Source: Candidatus Caccoplasma merdavium (GTDB lineage Bacteria; Bacteroidota; Bacteroidia; Bacteroidales; UBA11471). Taken from it: a stretch of DNA of 64,000 nucleotides. Of the stretch, positions 8,599 to 17,401 are shown one piece after another. The notes under the pieces were generated by a model. That model had not been told where the DNA came from and did no database searches. It saw only the letters and a list, made by a program, of their open reading frames with translations. The stretch covers positions 129,966 through 193,965 of the forward strand of contig DVLI01000026.1 of NCBI GenBank assembly GCA_018715595.1. The letters run 5' to 3'. Made by a program: the position numbers and the translations under genes. Every line of letters starts with the position of its first letter. Position 1 is the stretch's first letter.

Positions 8599-9696
8599 AT
8601 GATAACGGTCGGAGACATCATACAAGTCTTGGAAACGGTGGCACCTTTGGCGTTGCAGGAATCCTATGACAACGCCGGGTTGCTTACCGGTTCACGCGAC
8701 ATGGAGGCGCACGCCGCCCTTGTGTGCATCGACATTACCGAGGAGGTCATCGACGATGCCATATCCCAAGGAGCCAATTTGGTCATTTCGCATCACCCAC
8801 TGGTGTTCCGTCCCCTGAAATCATTTACCGGAAAAGATTACATCGAACGCACACTCATCAAAGCCATCAAAAACGACATTGCCATCTATGCCTGCCACAC
8901 CAATATGGATAATGCGTGGAATGGCGTAAACTTTAAAATGGCCGAGATGTTGGGGCTCTTCAATCTCTCGATACTCTCACCGCTTCCCCAGCAACTGTTG
9001 AAGTTGGTGACCTATGTCCCGTCGAGCCATGCCGATAGCGTGCGGCAGGCTCTCTTTGAGGCCGGAACCGGTACCATAGGCGATTATGACGCATGCAGTT
9101 ACAACAGCGAAGGTTTCGGGACGTTCCGGGCCGGAGAAAGCACTCACCCTTATTGCGGCGCAATCGGTGAATTGCACCAAGAGCCTGAAATGAGGATTGA
9201 GATGGTACTTCCTCGTCATCTGCGTGCACGGGTGGTGCGCACGCTTTTGCAGGTGCACCCCTATGAAGAGCCGGCATTCGACCTCATTGCCATAGAGAAC
9301 GAATGGGAACAGGCCGGTGCAGGGGTGGTGGGAGAGTTGCTCTGCCCGATGGACGAGATGGATTTTTTGCAACGATTGAAATCGGTTTTCAAGGCCGGTT
9401 GCGTAAAATATTCTTCTCTTACGGGGAAAAAGATACGACAAGTGGCATTGTGCGGAGGTTCAGGCTCATTTCTCATACCCAAGGCCGTGGCAATGGGAGT
9501 CGATGCCTTTGTGACCGGAGAAATCAAATACCATGAATTTTTCGGCAATGACGACTCCATATTATTGGCCGAAATAGGCCATTATGAAAGCGAACAGTAC
9601 ACAAAAGACATTTTTTGTGAGATAATAACAAAAAAATTTCCTACCTTTGCGTGCTATTATACAAAGGTTGAAACAAATCCGATAAATTATTTGTAA
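8599..9696 (+). CDS. NIF3/YbgI-family dinuclear metal-centre protein
   Basis: The 365-aa protein belongs to the NIF3 family, which forms hexameric toroids with a dinuclear metal site. Ligand-type motifs are present: HH at residues 65-66, HTNMD near 100 and GEIKYHE near 310. A central insert (about 125-235) corresponds to the PII/CutA-like domain of the long form. E. coli YbgI lacks it, but it is common in Bacteroidota and Firmicutes. The biochemical role is unsettled, with GTP cyclohydrolase-like or metal-handling roles proposed. It begins 10 bases after aspS and ends two bases before the zinc-ribbon gene, a neighbour often found beside NIF3 genes. Confidence 0.92.
   Translation: MITVGDIIQVLETVAPLALQESYDNAGLLTGSRDMEAHAALVCIDITEEVIDDAISQGANLVISHHPLVFRPLKSFTGKDYIERTLIKAIKNDIAIYACHTNMDNAWNGVNFKMAEMLGLFNLSILSPLPQQLLKLVTYVPSSHADSVRQALFEAGTGTIGDYDACSYNSEGFGTFRAGESTHPYCGAIGELHQEPEMRIEMVLPRHLRARVVRTLLQVHPYEEPAFDLIAIENEWEQAGAGVVGELLCPMDEMDFLQRLKSVFKAGCVKYSSLTGKKIRQVALCGGSGSFLIPKAVAMGVDAFVTGEIKYHEFFGNDDSILLAEIGHYESEQYTKDIFCEIITKKFPTFACYYTKVETNPINYL
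9614..9649 (+). promoter_or_regulatory. internal promoter ahead of the zinc-ribbon gene
   Basis: TACCTTTG (9642-9649) lies in the 3' end of the NIF3 gene, 50 bases before the next ATG. TTTG occurs at 9614-9617, a spacing of 24, slightly longer than usual. It probably allows independent expression of the downstream gene. Confidence 0.4.
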
Positions 9697-9698
9697 GC

Positions 9699-10463
9699 AT
9701 GGCTACTGAAAAGACAAAAGCTGAAAAGGAATATACCGTTGAAGAACGGTTGAAAACGCTGTACGAGTTACAGACTATGCTCTCGGAGATAGACCGCATC
9801 AAAACCTTGCGCGGAGAACTTCCTCTCGAAGTAAAAGACCTCGAAGACGAGATCGCCAGATTGGAAACCCGGGTTCAAAAGTTCCAAGGCGAAATCGTCC
9901 AATTACAAAGCGATATTGCCAAAGAGAAAGAAGGAATCAAAAATTCCCAAACGCTTATTGAGAAATATACAGCCCAACAAGACAATGTGCGAAACAACCG
10001 GGAGTTTGATTTCTTGACAAAAGAAATAGAATATCAGAATTTGTCGATAGAGCTCTGCGAAAAACACATTCGCGAATATACGGCTCAGGAAAAGAACAAA
10101 AAAGAGGAAATCGAGACCTGTCAAACCACTATTGCCGAGCGGACAACCGACTTGCAAGAGAAAAAAGAGGAACTCGATGAAATCATCGCCGAGACTCGCC
10201 AAGACGAGGAAAAATTGCGCGAAAAAGCAAAAAAACTCGAACAACAGGTCGACCCCCGTCTGTTGTCGGCATTCAAACGCATCCGTAAAAACGCCCGTAA
10301 TGGCTTGGCCGTCGTTTATATCCAACGTGGAGCTTGCGGAGGTTGCTTCAACAAAATCCCGCCACAACGGCAACTCGACATCAAGATGCACAAAAAAATC
10401 ATCGTTTGCGAATACTGCGGTCGCATCATGATCGACCCTGAATTAGCTGGCGTACAAGAATAA
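9699..10463 (+). CDS. coiled-coil protein with C-terminal C4 zinc ribbon (CT398 type)
   Basis: A long helical hairpin (about residues 15-195, heptad-rich in Glu, Lys and Leu) precedes a C4 zinc ribbon with CxxC pairs near 213-216 and 237-240. This is the layout of the family that includes chlamydial CT398/CdsZ, which binds sigma-54 or secretion partners, and of homologues usually encoded next to NIF3 genes. The function in Bacteroidota is not established; nucleic-acid or protein scaffolding is plausible. The gene follows the NIF3 gene by two bases and ends before a strong terminator. The 254-aa length is typical. Confidence 0.88.
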   Translation: MATEKTKAEKEYTVEERLKTLYELQTMLSEIDRIKTLRGELPLEVKDLEDEIARLETRVQKFQGEIVQLQSDIAKEKEGIKNSQTLIEKYTAQQDNVRNNREFDFLTKEIEYQNLSIELCEKHIREYTAQEKNKKEEIETCQTTIAERTTDLQEKKEELDEIIAETRQDEEKLREKAKKLEQQVDPRLLSAFKRIRKNARNGLAVVYIQRGACGGCFNKIPPQRQLDIKMHKKIIVCEYCGRIMIDPELAGVQE

Positions 10464-10482
10464 GATTTTTTAAAAGGAAATC

Positions 10483-10519
10483 AAAGGCGGGTTCAGATTC
10501 CATGGAACCCGCCTTTTTT
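10483..10519 (+). terminator. rho-independent terminator after the zinc-ribbon gene
   Basis: Perfect GC-rich arms AAAGGCGGGTTC and GAACCCGCCTTT flank a short loop and are followed by a T run. It lies 20 bases past the stop. Confidence 0.9.
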
Positions 10520-10548
10520 ATTGATGATTGTGGATTTACAGAGAAGAC

Positions 10549-11079
10549 ATGACACATTTCAAACAAGTGAGAGAAGAGTGCCACAGGCATGAGAAGGCGG
10601 GAGAGGAGTTGCCCTATTCCGTCAGGCCGGCTGTCATCACAGATGTGGTTGCCATGCAATCTCTTTTTCGCGATACCGTATTACAGATTTGCCGTCGGGA
10701 CTACACCGCCGAAGAGGTGGCGGACTGGGTTTCATGCGGAGACAGCTCGGAGCATTGGGAGGCCCTCCTTTCGGCACACCGCTACATTGTCGCACAAGAC
10801 AGGCAGGGTAACATCATCGGCTTTTCTTCCATGAACGCCGCCGGTTACCTGCACGCCATGTTCGTTCACAAAGACTGGCAGAGAAAAGGTATTGCGGCTT
10901 TGCTGCTCTCGGAGGTGGAAAAAATGGCTCATGGGTATGGCGTAGACCGAATCAGCGTTGAAGCAAGTATTACCGCACGGGCTTTTTTTGAAAAACATGG
11001 CTACACCGTGATGCGGGAGCAGAAAGCAAAAGCTAATCGGTTATATATGACCAATTTTGTCATGATGAAAATTTTGTAG
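10549..11079 (+). CDS. GNAT-family N-acetyltransferase
   Basis: This 176-aa protein is a cytoplasmic acetyl-CoA transferase of the GNAT fold. The pyrophosphate-binding signature is QRKGIAALLL (about residues 107-116), followed by the beta-bulge and the C-terminal motif ARAFFEKHGY (about 146-155). About 25 residues precede the domain. I used the ATG at 10549; a TTG seven codons upstream is possible but close to the preceding terminator. It is a single-gene unit between two terminators. The acceptor substrate (protein, amine or antibiotic) cannot be inferred. The motifs make the fold assignment safe. Confidence 0.85.
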   Translation: MTHFKQVREECHRHEKAGEELPYSVRPAVITDVVAMQSLFRDTVLQICRRDYTAEEVADWVSCGDSSEHWEALLSAHRYIVAQDRQGNIIGFSSMNAAGYLHAMFVHKDWQRKGIAALLLSEVEKMAHGYGVDRISVEASITARAFFEKHGYTVMREQKAKANRLYMTNFVMMKIL

Positions 11080-11097
11080 TCATCAGGAAATTGACAC

Positions 11098-11136
11098 AAA
11101 AAAGGAGTGTCCTGGTTTTCAGGACACTCCTTTTTT
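11098..11136. terminator. bidirectional terminator between GNAT gene and mutB
   Basis: Near-perfect 17-bp arms (AAAAAAGGAGTGTCCTG and complement) have A on the left and T on the right. It can therefore stop transcription of the rightward GNAT gene and the leftward mutB gene, whose stops lie 19 and 17 bases away. Confidence 0.9.
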
Positions 11137-11152
11137 GTAGGAGGGGAAGTGT

Positions 11153-13306
11153 TTATTCTTCCCAACCGCGTAATTGCATGAGGATTTTGGTGACGTCATA
11201 AGCCGAGCGGGCCACAGGTGTACCGGGACCGAAAATGGCAGCAACTCCTGTTTTGTAGAGGAAGTCATAGTCTTGCGGAGGAATAACGCCACCGGCAACG
11301 ACGACGATGTCTTCGCGACCCAGTTTCTTCAACTCTTCAAATACTTGGGGTATGAGGGTCTTGTGACCGGCAGCCAAAGAGGACACGGCCAATACATGCA
11401 CGTCGTTTTCAACGGCTTGGCGAGTTGCTTCGGCCGGAGTCTGGAACAGCGGTCCCATATCGACATCGAAGCCGCAATCGGCATATCCAGTAGCTACGAC
11501 TTTGGCACCGCGGTCGTGACCGTCCTGACCCATTTTGGCAACCATGATACGAGGTTGACGGCCCTCTTTCTGCGCAAATTTTTCGATAATTTCCTTGGCC
11601 CGTATGAAGTCGGGGTCATTCTTTGTTTCTGTTGAATACACGCCTGATATGGTTCTAATGATTGCTTTATAACGTCCCACGACAGCTTCGCAGGCATCTG
11701 ATATTTCGCCCAGCGTCGCTCTCACTTTGGCTGCTTTCACGGCCAAGTCGAGCAGGTTGCCTTGTTTGGTCTTCACGCATTCGGTAATGGCGTCAAGAGC
11801 GGCTTTCACGGCATCGTTGTCACGATGAGCTTTCAAGTCGTTCAGTCGGGCAATTTGCTGGTTGCGTACCGAGGTATTGTCCACTTCGAGAATGTCGATG
11901 GGGTCTTCTTTTTCGAGACGGTATTTGTTGATACCCACAATGGTTTGTTTGCCCGAGTCGATGCGAGCCTGCGTGCGAGCCGCAGCCTCTTCGATACGCA
12001 GTTTGGGCAGACCGGTCTCGATGGCTTTGGCCATACCGCCGAGTTTCTCGATTTCCTGAATGTGTTCCCACGCCTTGTGCGCCAACTCATTGGTGAGGCT
12101 TTCGACGTAATACGAACCAGCCCACGGGTCAATCTCTTTCGTTACATAGGTCTCTTCCTGAATGTAAATCTGAGTGTTGCGGGCAATACGAGCCGAGAAG
12201 TCGGTAGGCAGGGCGATGGCTTCGTCGAGGGCGTTGGTATGCAACGATTGGGTATGACCTTGTGCGGCTCCCATGGCCTCGATACAGGTACGGCCTACAT
12301 TGTTGAAGGGGTCTTGCTCGGTAAGCGACCAGCCCGATGTCTGCGAGTGGGTGCGCAAAGCCATCGATTTGGGATTCTTGGGGTTGAACTGTTTGACGAT
12401 TTTGGCCCACAGCATACGCGCTGCACGCATCTTGGCAATCTCCATGAAGTAATTCATGCCGATGGCCCAGAAGAACGACAGACGCGGAGCAAATGTATCG
12501 ATATCCATTCCGGCATTGATTCCGGCACGGAGATATTCCAATCCATCGGCCAAGGTATATGCCAATTCGATGTCGGCTGTCGCACCGGCTTCCTGCATGT
12601 GGTACCCCGAGATGGAGATGGAGTTGAATTTGGGCATGTACTGGGAGGTGAACTCGAAGATGTCGGCAATGATACGCATCGAGAACTCAGGCGGATAGAT
12701 ATAGGTATTGCGCACCATGAACTCTTTCAGAATATCATTCTGAATGGTTCCGGCCATCTCTTCGAGCTTGGCTCCTTGTTCCAGTCCGGCGTTGATATAG
12801 AAGGCCATGATGGGAAGTACGGCTCCGTTCATGGTCATTGATACCGACATTTTGTTCAAGGGTATGCTGTCGAACAAGACTTTCATGTCCTCGACACTGC
12901 ATATCGACACACCGGCTTTTCCTACATCACCGACGACTCGTTCGTGGTCGGCATCATAGCCACGGTGGGTGGGCAGGTCAAATGCCACCGAAAGACCTTT
13001 CTGTCCCGAAGCCAGGTTGCGGCGATAGAAAGCATTCGATTCTTCGGCGGTAGAGAATCCCGCATATTGCCGAATGGTCCAAGGACGCATGGCATACATT
13101 CCGCTGTACGGACCTCTCAGATAGGGAGGAATACCGGCAACATAGTTGAGGTGCTCCATGCCTTCGAGGTCGGCTTTGGTGTAGATGGGTTTTACGGGAA
13201 TCTGTTCGGGAGTTATCCAGTCGGCATTGTTGTTTTGCAGCTCCGCATGTCCGCTATGGGCGAAAGCATCGGTGCGAATATTTATGTTTTTGAAATTAGG
13301 TCTCAT
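11153..13306 (-). CDS. mutB: methylmalonyl-CoA mutase, catalytic (large) subunit
   Basis: This B12-dependent enzyme interconverts succinyl-CoA and (R)-methylmalonyl-CoA, a step in propionate production by Bacteroidales. The 717-aa protein has the N-terminal TIM barrel ([20 protein letters not shown] near residues 62-81) and a C-terminal cobalamin domain with GQDGHDRG, in which the axial-ligand histidine is near residue 597. It is encoded 28 bases downstream of mutA, so the two subunits come from one message. Length and motifs are normal. The epimerase and the MeaB chaperone are not in this window. Confidence 0.97.
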   Translation of the reverse strand: MRPNFKNINIRTDAFAHSGHAELQNNNADWITPEQIPVKPIYTKADLEGMEHLNYVAGIPPYLRGPYSGMYAMRPWTIRQYAGFSTAEESNAFYRRNLASGQKGLSVAFDLPTHRGYDADHERVVGDVGKAGVSICSVEDMKVLFDSIPLNKMSVSMTMNGAVLPIMAFYINAGLEQGAKLEEMAGTIQNDILKEFMVRNTYIYPPEFSMRIIADIFEFTSQYMPKFNSISISGYHMQEAGATADIELAYTLADGLEYLRAGINAGMDIDTFAPRLSFFWAIGMNYFMEIAKMRAARMLWAKIVKQFNPKNPKSMALRTHSQTSGWSLTEQDPFNNVGRTCIEAMGAAQGHTQSLHTNALDEAIALPTDFSARIARNTQIYIQEETYVTKEIDPWAGSYYVESLTNELAHKAWEHIQEIEKLGGMAKAIETGLPKLRIEEAAARTQARIDSGKQTIVGINKYRLEKEDPIDILEVDNTSVRNQQIARLNDLKAHRDNDAVKAALDAITECVKTKQGNLLDLAVKAAKVRATLGEISDACEAVVGRYKAIIRTISGVYSTETKNDPDFIRAKEIIEKFAQKEGRQPRIMVAKMGQDGHDRGAKVVATGYADCGFDVDMGPLFQTPAEATRQAVENDVHVLAVSSLAAGHKTLIPQVFEELKKLGREDIVVVAGGVIPPQDYDFLYKTGVAAIFGPGTPVARSAYDVTKILMQLRGWEE

Positions 13307-13334
13307 AGTGTAATGCTTTTAAGCCATTGGCGGG

Positions 13335-15197
13335 TTAAATAGATAATAAGGTATTATACTCTTTCAGCGTTTCGAGGACGTTGCTGCGTACATTGATAAA
13401 TCGCGTGATACCTTGTGATTTCAAATCTTCCATGCATTCAGGAGCGCCGGCAACGACAAGAATGGCTTTGTCGCCCAACAACTGATGAGCTTCGGGAGCC
13501 AAAGTGGCATATTCTTCGTCGCTCGAACAGAGGACAACGATGTCGGCCTTGGCCTTCAAGGCTGCCTCAATACCCGCTTGCACCGTGTCGAAACCAAGGT
13601 TGTCGATGATTTCATAGCCGGCACAACCGAAGAAGTTGCCCGAGAATTGCGAACGAGCCAACCGCATGGCCAAGTTCCCGATGGTCAGCATGAATACTTT
13701 GGGACGCTTGCCCGATTTTTCGGTAGCCAATCGCAAGGCTTCGAAATCGGCTGCACCACGGCCTGAGCGGAGGAATGGCATTTCGGGCGTACACTCTTCG
13801 TGATGGTGGCACCCGCAAGCATGAGCCGAATCGGCAACGATTTTATCGAGCGCCGTTTCATGGATATTGGGATATTGGTTGGTTCCCAAAAGAATTTCTT
13901 TGCGTCGGGCAATGGCTGTGCGACGAGCTTCGGCTGCATTGTTTACCGCATTTTGCACCAGTCCAGAGCGGAGGGCGGCATAGAAACCTCCGGCTTCTTC
14001 GACTTCGAGGAAGAGTTTCCACGCCTCTTCGGCGATAGAAGCAGTCAGTGTTTCGATGTAATAGGAGCCTCCGGCGGGGTCAACGATTTTATTGAAATGG
14101 GATTCTTCTTTGAGCAATAATTGCTGGTTGCGGGCAATGCGTTCGGAAAAATCGTCGGGCTGCTTATATGCAATGTCAAACGGCGTTACCGTAATGGAAT
14201 TCACCCCGGCCAAGGCTGCCGACATGGTTTCGGTTTGCGAACGGAGCAGGTTGACATGTGCATCGTAGATGGTCATGTTGAATTGCGAGGTCTGAGCGTG
14301 CATCATGATTTTGGCGGCGCAGTCACAGGCCGGTTTATAGGCCGAAACGATTTGTGCCCACAACATGCGTGCAGCACGGAATTTGGCCATCTCCATGAAA
14401 TAATTCGACGAGATGCCGAAATTGAATTTGATGCGCTTGGCGATTTCATCTACCGGGAGTCCTTTGTCGGTAAGCGCGGCGAGCCATTCATTACCCCATG
14501 CCAAGGCATATCCCAACTCCTGGGTGATGTATGAACCGGCGTTGTTGAGCATCACGGCATCGACCATCAACACGCGGTAGTGGGGCAGTTCCGAGACTGA
14601 CTCAATGGCTTGAACAGCCATGTCGGCATATTTCGGGAAGTCCCTGCCATGTTTCAGTATGCGTTTGAACGGGCCATAACTAATAGAACCTTTGACTTTT
14701 TGGAGATCTACACCCTGAGCTTTGAAATAAGCCGTGAGTTCGGTGCCCACTTTTACTGCATTCTTTATGCAGGAGATGAAGTTCAACTCCACGTTTTCGG
14801 CATCGATACCTTTCAGTAAAGTGGCAAATCCTTCGGGGTTTATATGGTCTTGTCCTATCTGGAAGCCCAATGACGTAACTCCTTTTTGGAGCAAATCCAA
14901 TGCTTTCTGATTGGCTTCTTGCGGGTTTTCGACATGAATATCTTGGCGAATGAGCCATTCATTGTCGCGTTTCGTCCCCCTTACATAAGGATATTCTCCC
15001 GGAAGGGAATCGGTCGTTTTCAACCCTTCAATGTCTTCGGCCCGATACATGGGCTGAACATTGAATCCTTCGTTGGTGCGCCACACGAGCTTTTTGTCGA
15101 AATCGGCGCCTTTCAAGTCAGCAATAACCTTCTCTTTCCATTCTTCGGTAGAGACTGGCGGAAATTGCTCGAACAGTTTTTCTTTATTCGCTGTCAT
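13335..15197 (-). CDS. mutA: methylmalonyl-CoA mutase, small subunit
   Basis: This 620-aa protein is the non-catalytic partner of the heterodimeric mutase. It keeps the barrel plan (YVRGTKRDNEWLIRQD near residues 70-85). Its C-terminal cobalamin-like domain has no DxHxxG motif: the equivalent stretch reads LTIGNLAMRLARS. That agrees with the known loss of B12 binding in MutA subunits. A short His/Cys-rich patch (HACGCHHHEEC, near 458-468) sits in the linker before this domain; I do not know whether it binds metal. The gene is first in the pair, with a -7-like box (15268-15275) about 70 bases upstream. Confidence 0.96.
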   Translation of the reverse strand: MTANKEKLFEQFPPVSTEEWKEKVIADLKGADFDKKLVWRTNEGFNVQPMYRAEDIEGLKTTDSLPGEYPYVRGTKRDNEWLIRQDIHVENPQEANQKALDLLQKGVTSLGFQIGQDHINPEGFATLLKGIDAENVELNFISCIKNAVKVGTELTAYFKAQGVDLQKVKGSISYGPFKRILKHGRDFPKYADMAVQAIESVSELPHYRVLMVDAVMLNNAGSYITQELGYALAWGNEWLAALTDKGLPVDEIAKRIKFNFGISSNYFMEMAKFRAARMLWAQIVSAYKPACDCAAKIMMHAQTSQFNMTIYDAHVNLLRSQTETMSAALAGVNSITVTPFDIAYKQPDDFSERIARNQQLLLKEESHFNKIVDPAGGSYYIETLTASIAEEAWKLFLEVEEAGGFYAALRSGLVQNAVNNAAEARRTAIARRKEILLGTNQYPNIHETALDKIVADSAHACGCHHHEECTPEMPFLRSGRGAADFEALRLATEKSGKRPKVFMLTIGNLAMRLARSQFSGNFFGCAGYEIIDNLGFDTVQAGIEAALKAKADIVVLCSSDEEYATLAPEAHQLLGDKAILVVAGAPECMEDLKSQGITRFINVRSNVLETLKEYNTLLSI

Positions 15198-15267
15198 ATG
15201 TTTTTCTTTAAGGTTTTTAATTCCATAAACGTCTTTGGTCAGGCAATTGAAAAATTTATAATTTCTC

Positions 15268-15275
15268 CAAAGGTA
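15268..15275 (-). promoter_or_regulatory. -7 box of the mutA-mutB promoter
   Basis: The minus strand reads TACCTTTG here. I found no -33 element at the usual spacing; the nearest TTG lies only 13 bases upstream. This is a candidate only. Confidence 0.35.
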
Positions 15276-15336
15276 GGAATAAATTTCCCAATAAAAAATC
15301 TTTATGACAGGATTTTATCCGTGGAAAGAGGGCTTT

Positions 15337-16476
15337 TTATCTTTTCTTATATGATAAAAGCCGGGATTGATAGATGCGACTTGCAAAATGTATGCATATG
15401 CCGGCAAAAAAGAATAGAAGGGCAAGGGAACAAAGGGTCTCGACAACGGGCATGTCGTAGGCATACCGGGTAACGAGCAGCATGGGAGAGGTGAATGGCA
15501 AGTAGGTGCACCATGCGGCAAGGTTGCCCGACATGTCGTTCAGGCTATACAGCCCGACATAGAATGCAATCAGGGAGAGAAAGGTAAGGGGGACTACAAA
15601 TTGCCGGCTGTCGGTCTCGGGATTGATATAGGCGCCAACAATGGCAAACAGGGAGGCATAGAGCAAATAACCACCCATGAAGCTGAGGAAGAAAAGTATT
15701 GTCCAACCCGGTGTGATAAAGGCAAAATCGTCCGATGCCGTAGAACAGTCGATTCTCATAAATAAAAGGAACAAGGCTCCCCATATCAGGAATTGTGTTA
15801 CCCCACACAAGGCGATGGCAATGATTTTCCCGTAAATCAAATCCCGGGCCTTTACCGAGGTCAAGAGGATTTCGAGTATTCTATTGCTTTTCTCTTGGAC
15901 GGTGCTTTGCAAGACACGGGCACTATATATAAAAATAAATAGATATATCAACGTGCTGAATATGACGATTCTGTCAAAATATTCGTGTCCCGCGATTTCG
16001 GTTGAATTTCCAATCGGGGAGAGGTCGATGATGTCGAGGGGAACGTCAAGTCGAGACCGCATCTCATCGGGCAGTTCTTGTAACTTTTGATGGAGAATGT
16101 AGTCGGAGAGGAGGCACGTCAGATACTGTTTTGTTTCTTTCCGGTTGACCTCTGTTGAATAGAAAATGGTCGAAGGAACGCCTTTCTCATCTTTCGTCCC
16201 GATGTAAAGAACCGTTTGAGGCGTGACATCATCGGGGAGGGAGTTCTCTCTTTCGGACAGATAGGTTATCCCCGCTTTGCCGGTAAACGCATCGGCGTAG
16301 CTACCTTCACGGTCGATGACATACACTTGGCGGGCATCATTTCCCGATGTCGCGGTCATGAGCAGATAATATCCGCACCCGAAAAGCATGGGCAACAAGA
16401 GTGTCATCAACCAAAACGAGCGTTGCGTGACTTGTGCCCGATATTCCCGATGTATGATGAGCATTAATTTATTCAT
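15337..16476 (-). CDS. ABC-2 type transporter permease (NatB-like)
   Basis: The 379-aa inner-membrane protein has the NatB/ABC-2 plan: one N-terminal helix (about 20-40), a large extracytoplasmic domain (about 45-165) and five or six C-terminal helices. I start it at MNKLMLIIHREYRAQ (ATG 16474-16476), the typical opening of the family. The upstream frame would add 42 residues lying inside the ATPase gene. It overlaps the ATPase gene by eight bases, so the pair forms one exporter. The substrate is not evident; relatives export sodium, antibiotics or lipids. The end of the frame falls within a hairpin-like sequence without a T run. Confidence 0.9.
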   Translation of the reverse strand: MNKLMLIIHREYRAQVTQRSFWLMTLLLPMLFGCGYYLLMTATSGNDARQVYVIDREGSYADAFTGKAGITYLSERENSLPDDVTPQTVLYIGTKDEKGVPSTIFYSTEVNRKETKQYLTCLLSDYILHQKLQELPDEMRSRLDVPLDIIDLSPIGNSTEIAGHEYFDRIVIFSTLIYLFIFIYSARVLQSTVQEKSNRILEILLTSVKARDLIYGKIIAIALCGVTQFLIWGALFLLFMRIDCSTASDDFAFITPGWTILFFLSFMGGYLLYASLFAIVGAYINPETDSRQFVVPLTFLSLIAFYVGLYSLNDMSGNLAAWCTYLPFTSPMLLVTRYAYDMPVVETLCSLALLFFFAGICIHFASRIYQSRLLSYKKR

Positions 16477-17389
16477 GGCTTCTATCGGATTGTAAAGGGC
16501 CTGAAACGACTTGGGTAAATATCTCTTCGAGGGTGGTCTCTTGGGCTTCGAAACGCGACAGGGGATATTCCCTCGACAGGAAAGATGACAATTCCGAAAC
16601 ACTTATCCCTTTTTTCATCTTCACGATATGTTCGCGACCGGTTGTCTCAACGATGGAGAATAGCGAGCGTTCTTCTTGCAGGATTATCGATTTTTCGGTC
16701 GTGAAACGGTATAACGACGAAGCATGTCGTTTCTTGATTTCTTCGAGACAACCTTGCAGACCGACACGTCCTTGATTGATGAGAATGACGTGCGAGCAAA
16801 GTGTGGCGGCTTCGTTGAGATGGTGCGTCGAGAGGAGAATCGTAGTACCTTGCTGTTGTAAATCCAAAATTTCGGCGCGCATGGTTGCCAAACCGATAGG
16901 GTCGAGTCCTGAAAACGGCTCGTCAAGAATCAACATACGAGGGGAGGCGATGACAGTGCCGATAAACTGGACCTTTTGCTGCAAACCTTTCGAAAGGCTT
17001 CCGACGAGATGTCGGGCCCTATCGCCGAGGCCGAGTTTTTCGAGCCACATCCGGGCCAATCGTTTGGCTTCTTGCCGGGGTATTCCTTTGATACGCGCCA
17101 AAAATACCAACTCGTCGGTCACGCTCATGGCATTGTAGAGTCCTCTTTCTTCGGGCAAATAACCGATGTGGTCCATGTCCCTGTCGCATAACGGACGATT
17201 GTCGAACACGACGGTGCCCCTGTCGGGACGGAGGATTCGGGTGAGAATGCGCATCAAAGTCGTTTTTCCGGCACCATTCGGCCCCAAAAGCCCGCATATT
17301 TTTCCTTCGGGTATGTCGACGGATACCGTATCGAGAGCCACTTTCGCCCCGAAACGTTTCTCTATGTCGTGTGTTTCAATCAGACTCAT
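16469..17389 (-). CDS. ABC transporter ATP-binding protein (NatA-like)
   Basis: The ATPase partner of the downstream permease has 306 aa. It carries Walker A GPNGAGKTT (about residues 36-44), the signature LSKGLQQKVQ (about 134-143), Walker B LILDEPFSGLDP and the switch histidine in STHH. The C-terminal 80 residues form the extra domain of NatA-like exporters. It starts 12 bases after the dnaG stop, with no terminator or promoter between, so it is probably transcribed with primase. That link is likely one of location rather than function. Confidence 0.93.
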   Translation of the reverse strand: MSLIETHDIEKRFGAKVALDTVSVDIPEGKICGLLGPNGAGKTTLMRILTRILRPDRGTVVFDNRPLCDRDMDHIGYLPEERGLYNAMSVTDELVFLARIKGIPRQEAKRLARMWLEKLGLGDRARHLVGSLSKGLQQKVQFIGTVIASPRMLILDEPFSGLDPIGLATMRAEILDLQQQGTTILLSTHHLNEAATLCSHVILINQGRVGLQGCLEEIKKRHASSLYRFTTEKSIILQEERSLFSIVETTGREHIVKMKKGISVSELSSFLSREYPLSRFEAQETTLEEIFTQVVSGPLQSDRSHE

Positions 17390-17401
17390 GTCCGGGGCGC
17401 T

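Noticed and set aside
7545-8621. Minus-strand frame of 358 codons opposite aspS
   Set aside because: It lies antisense to a clear, complete aspS, has no promoter, and shows reverse-complement codon bias.
15328-15360. Inverted repeat at the end of the ABC permease gene
   Set aside because: It overlaps the coding end and lacks a T run on the minus strand, so it is not a convincing terminator.
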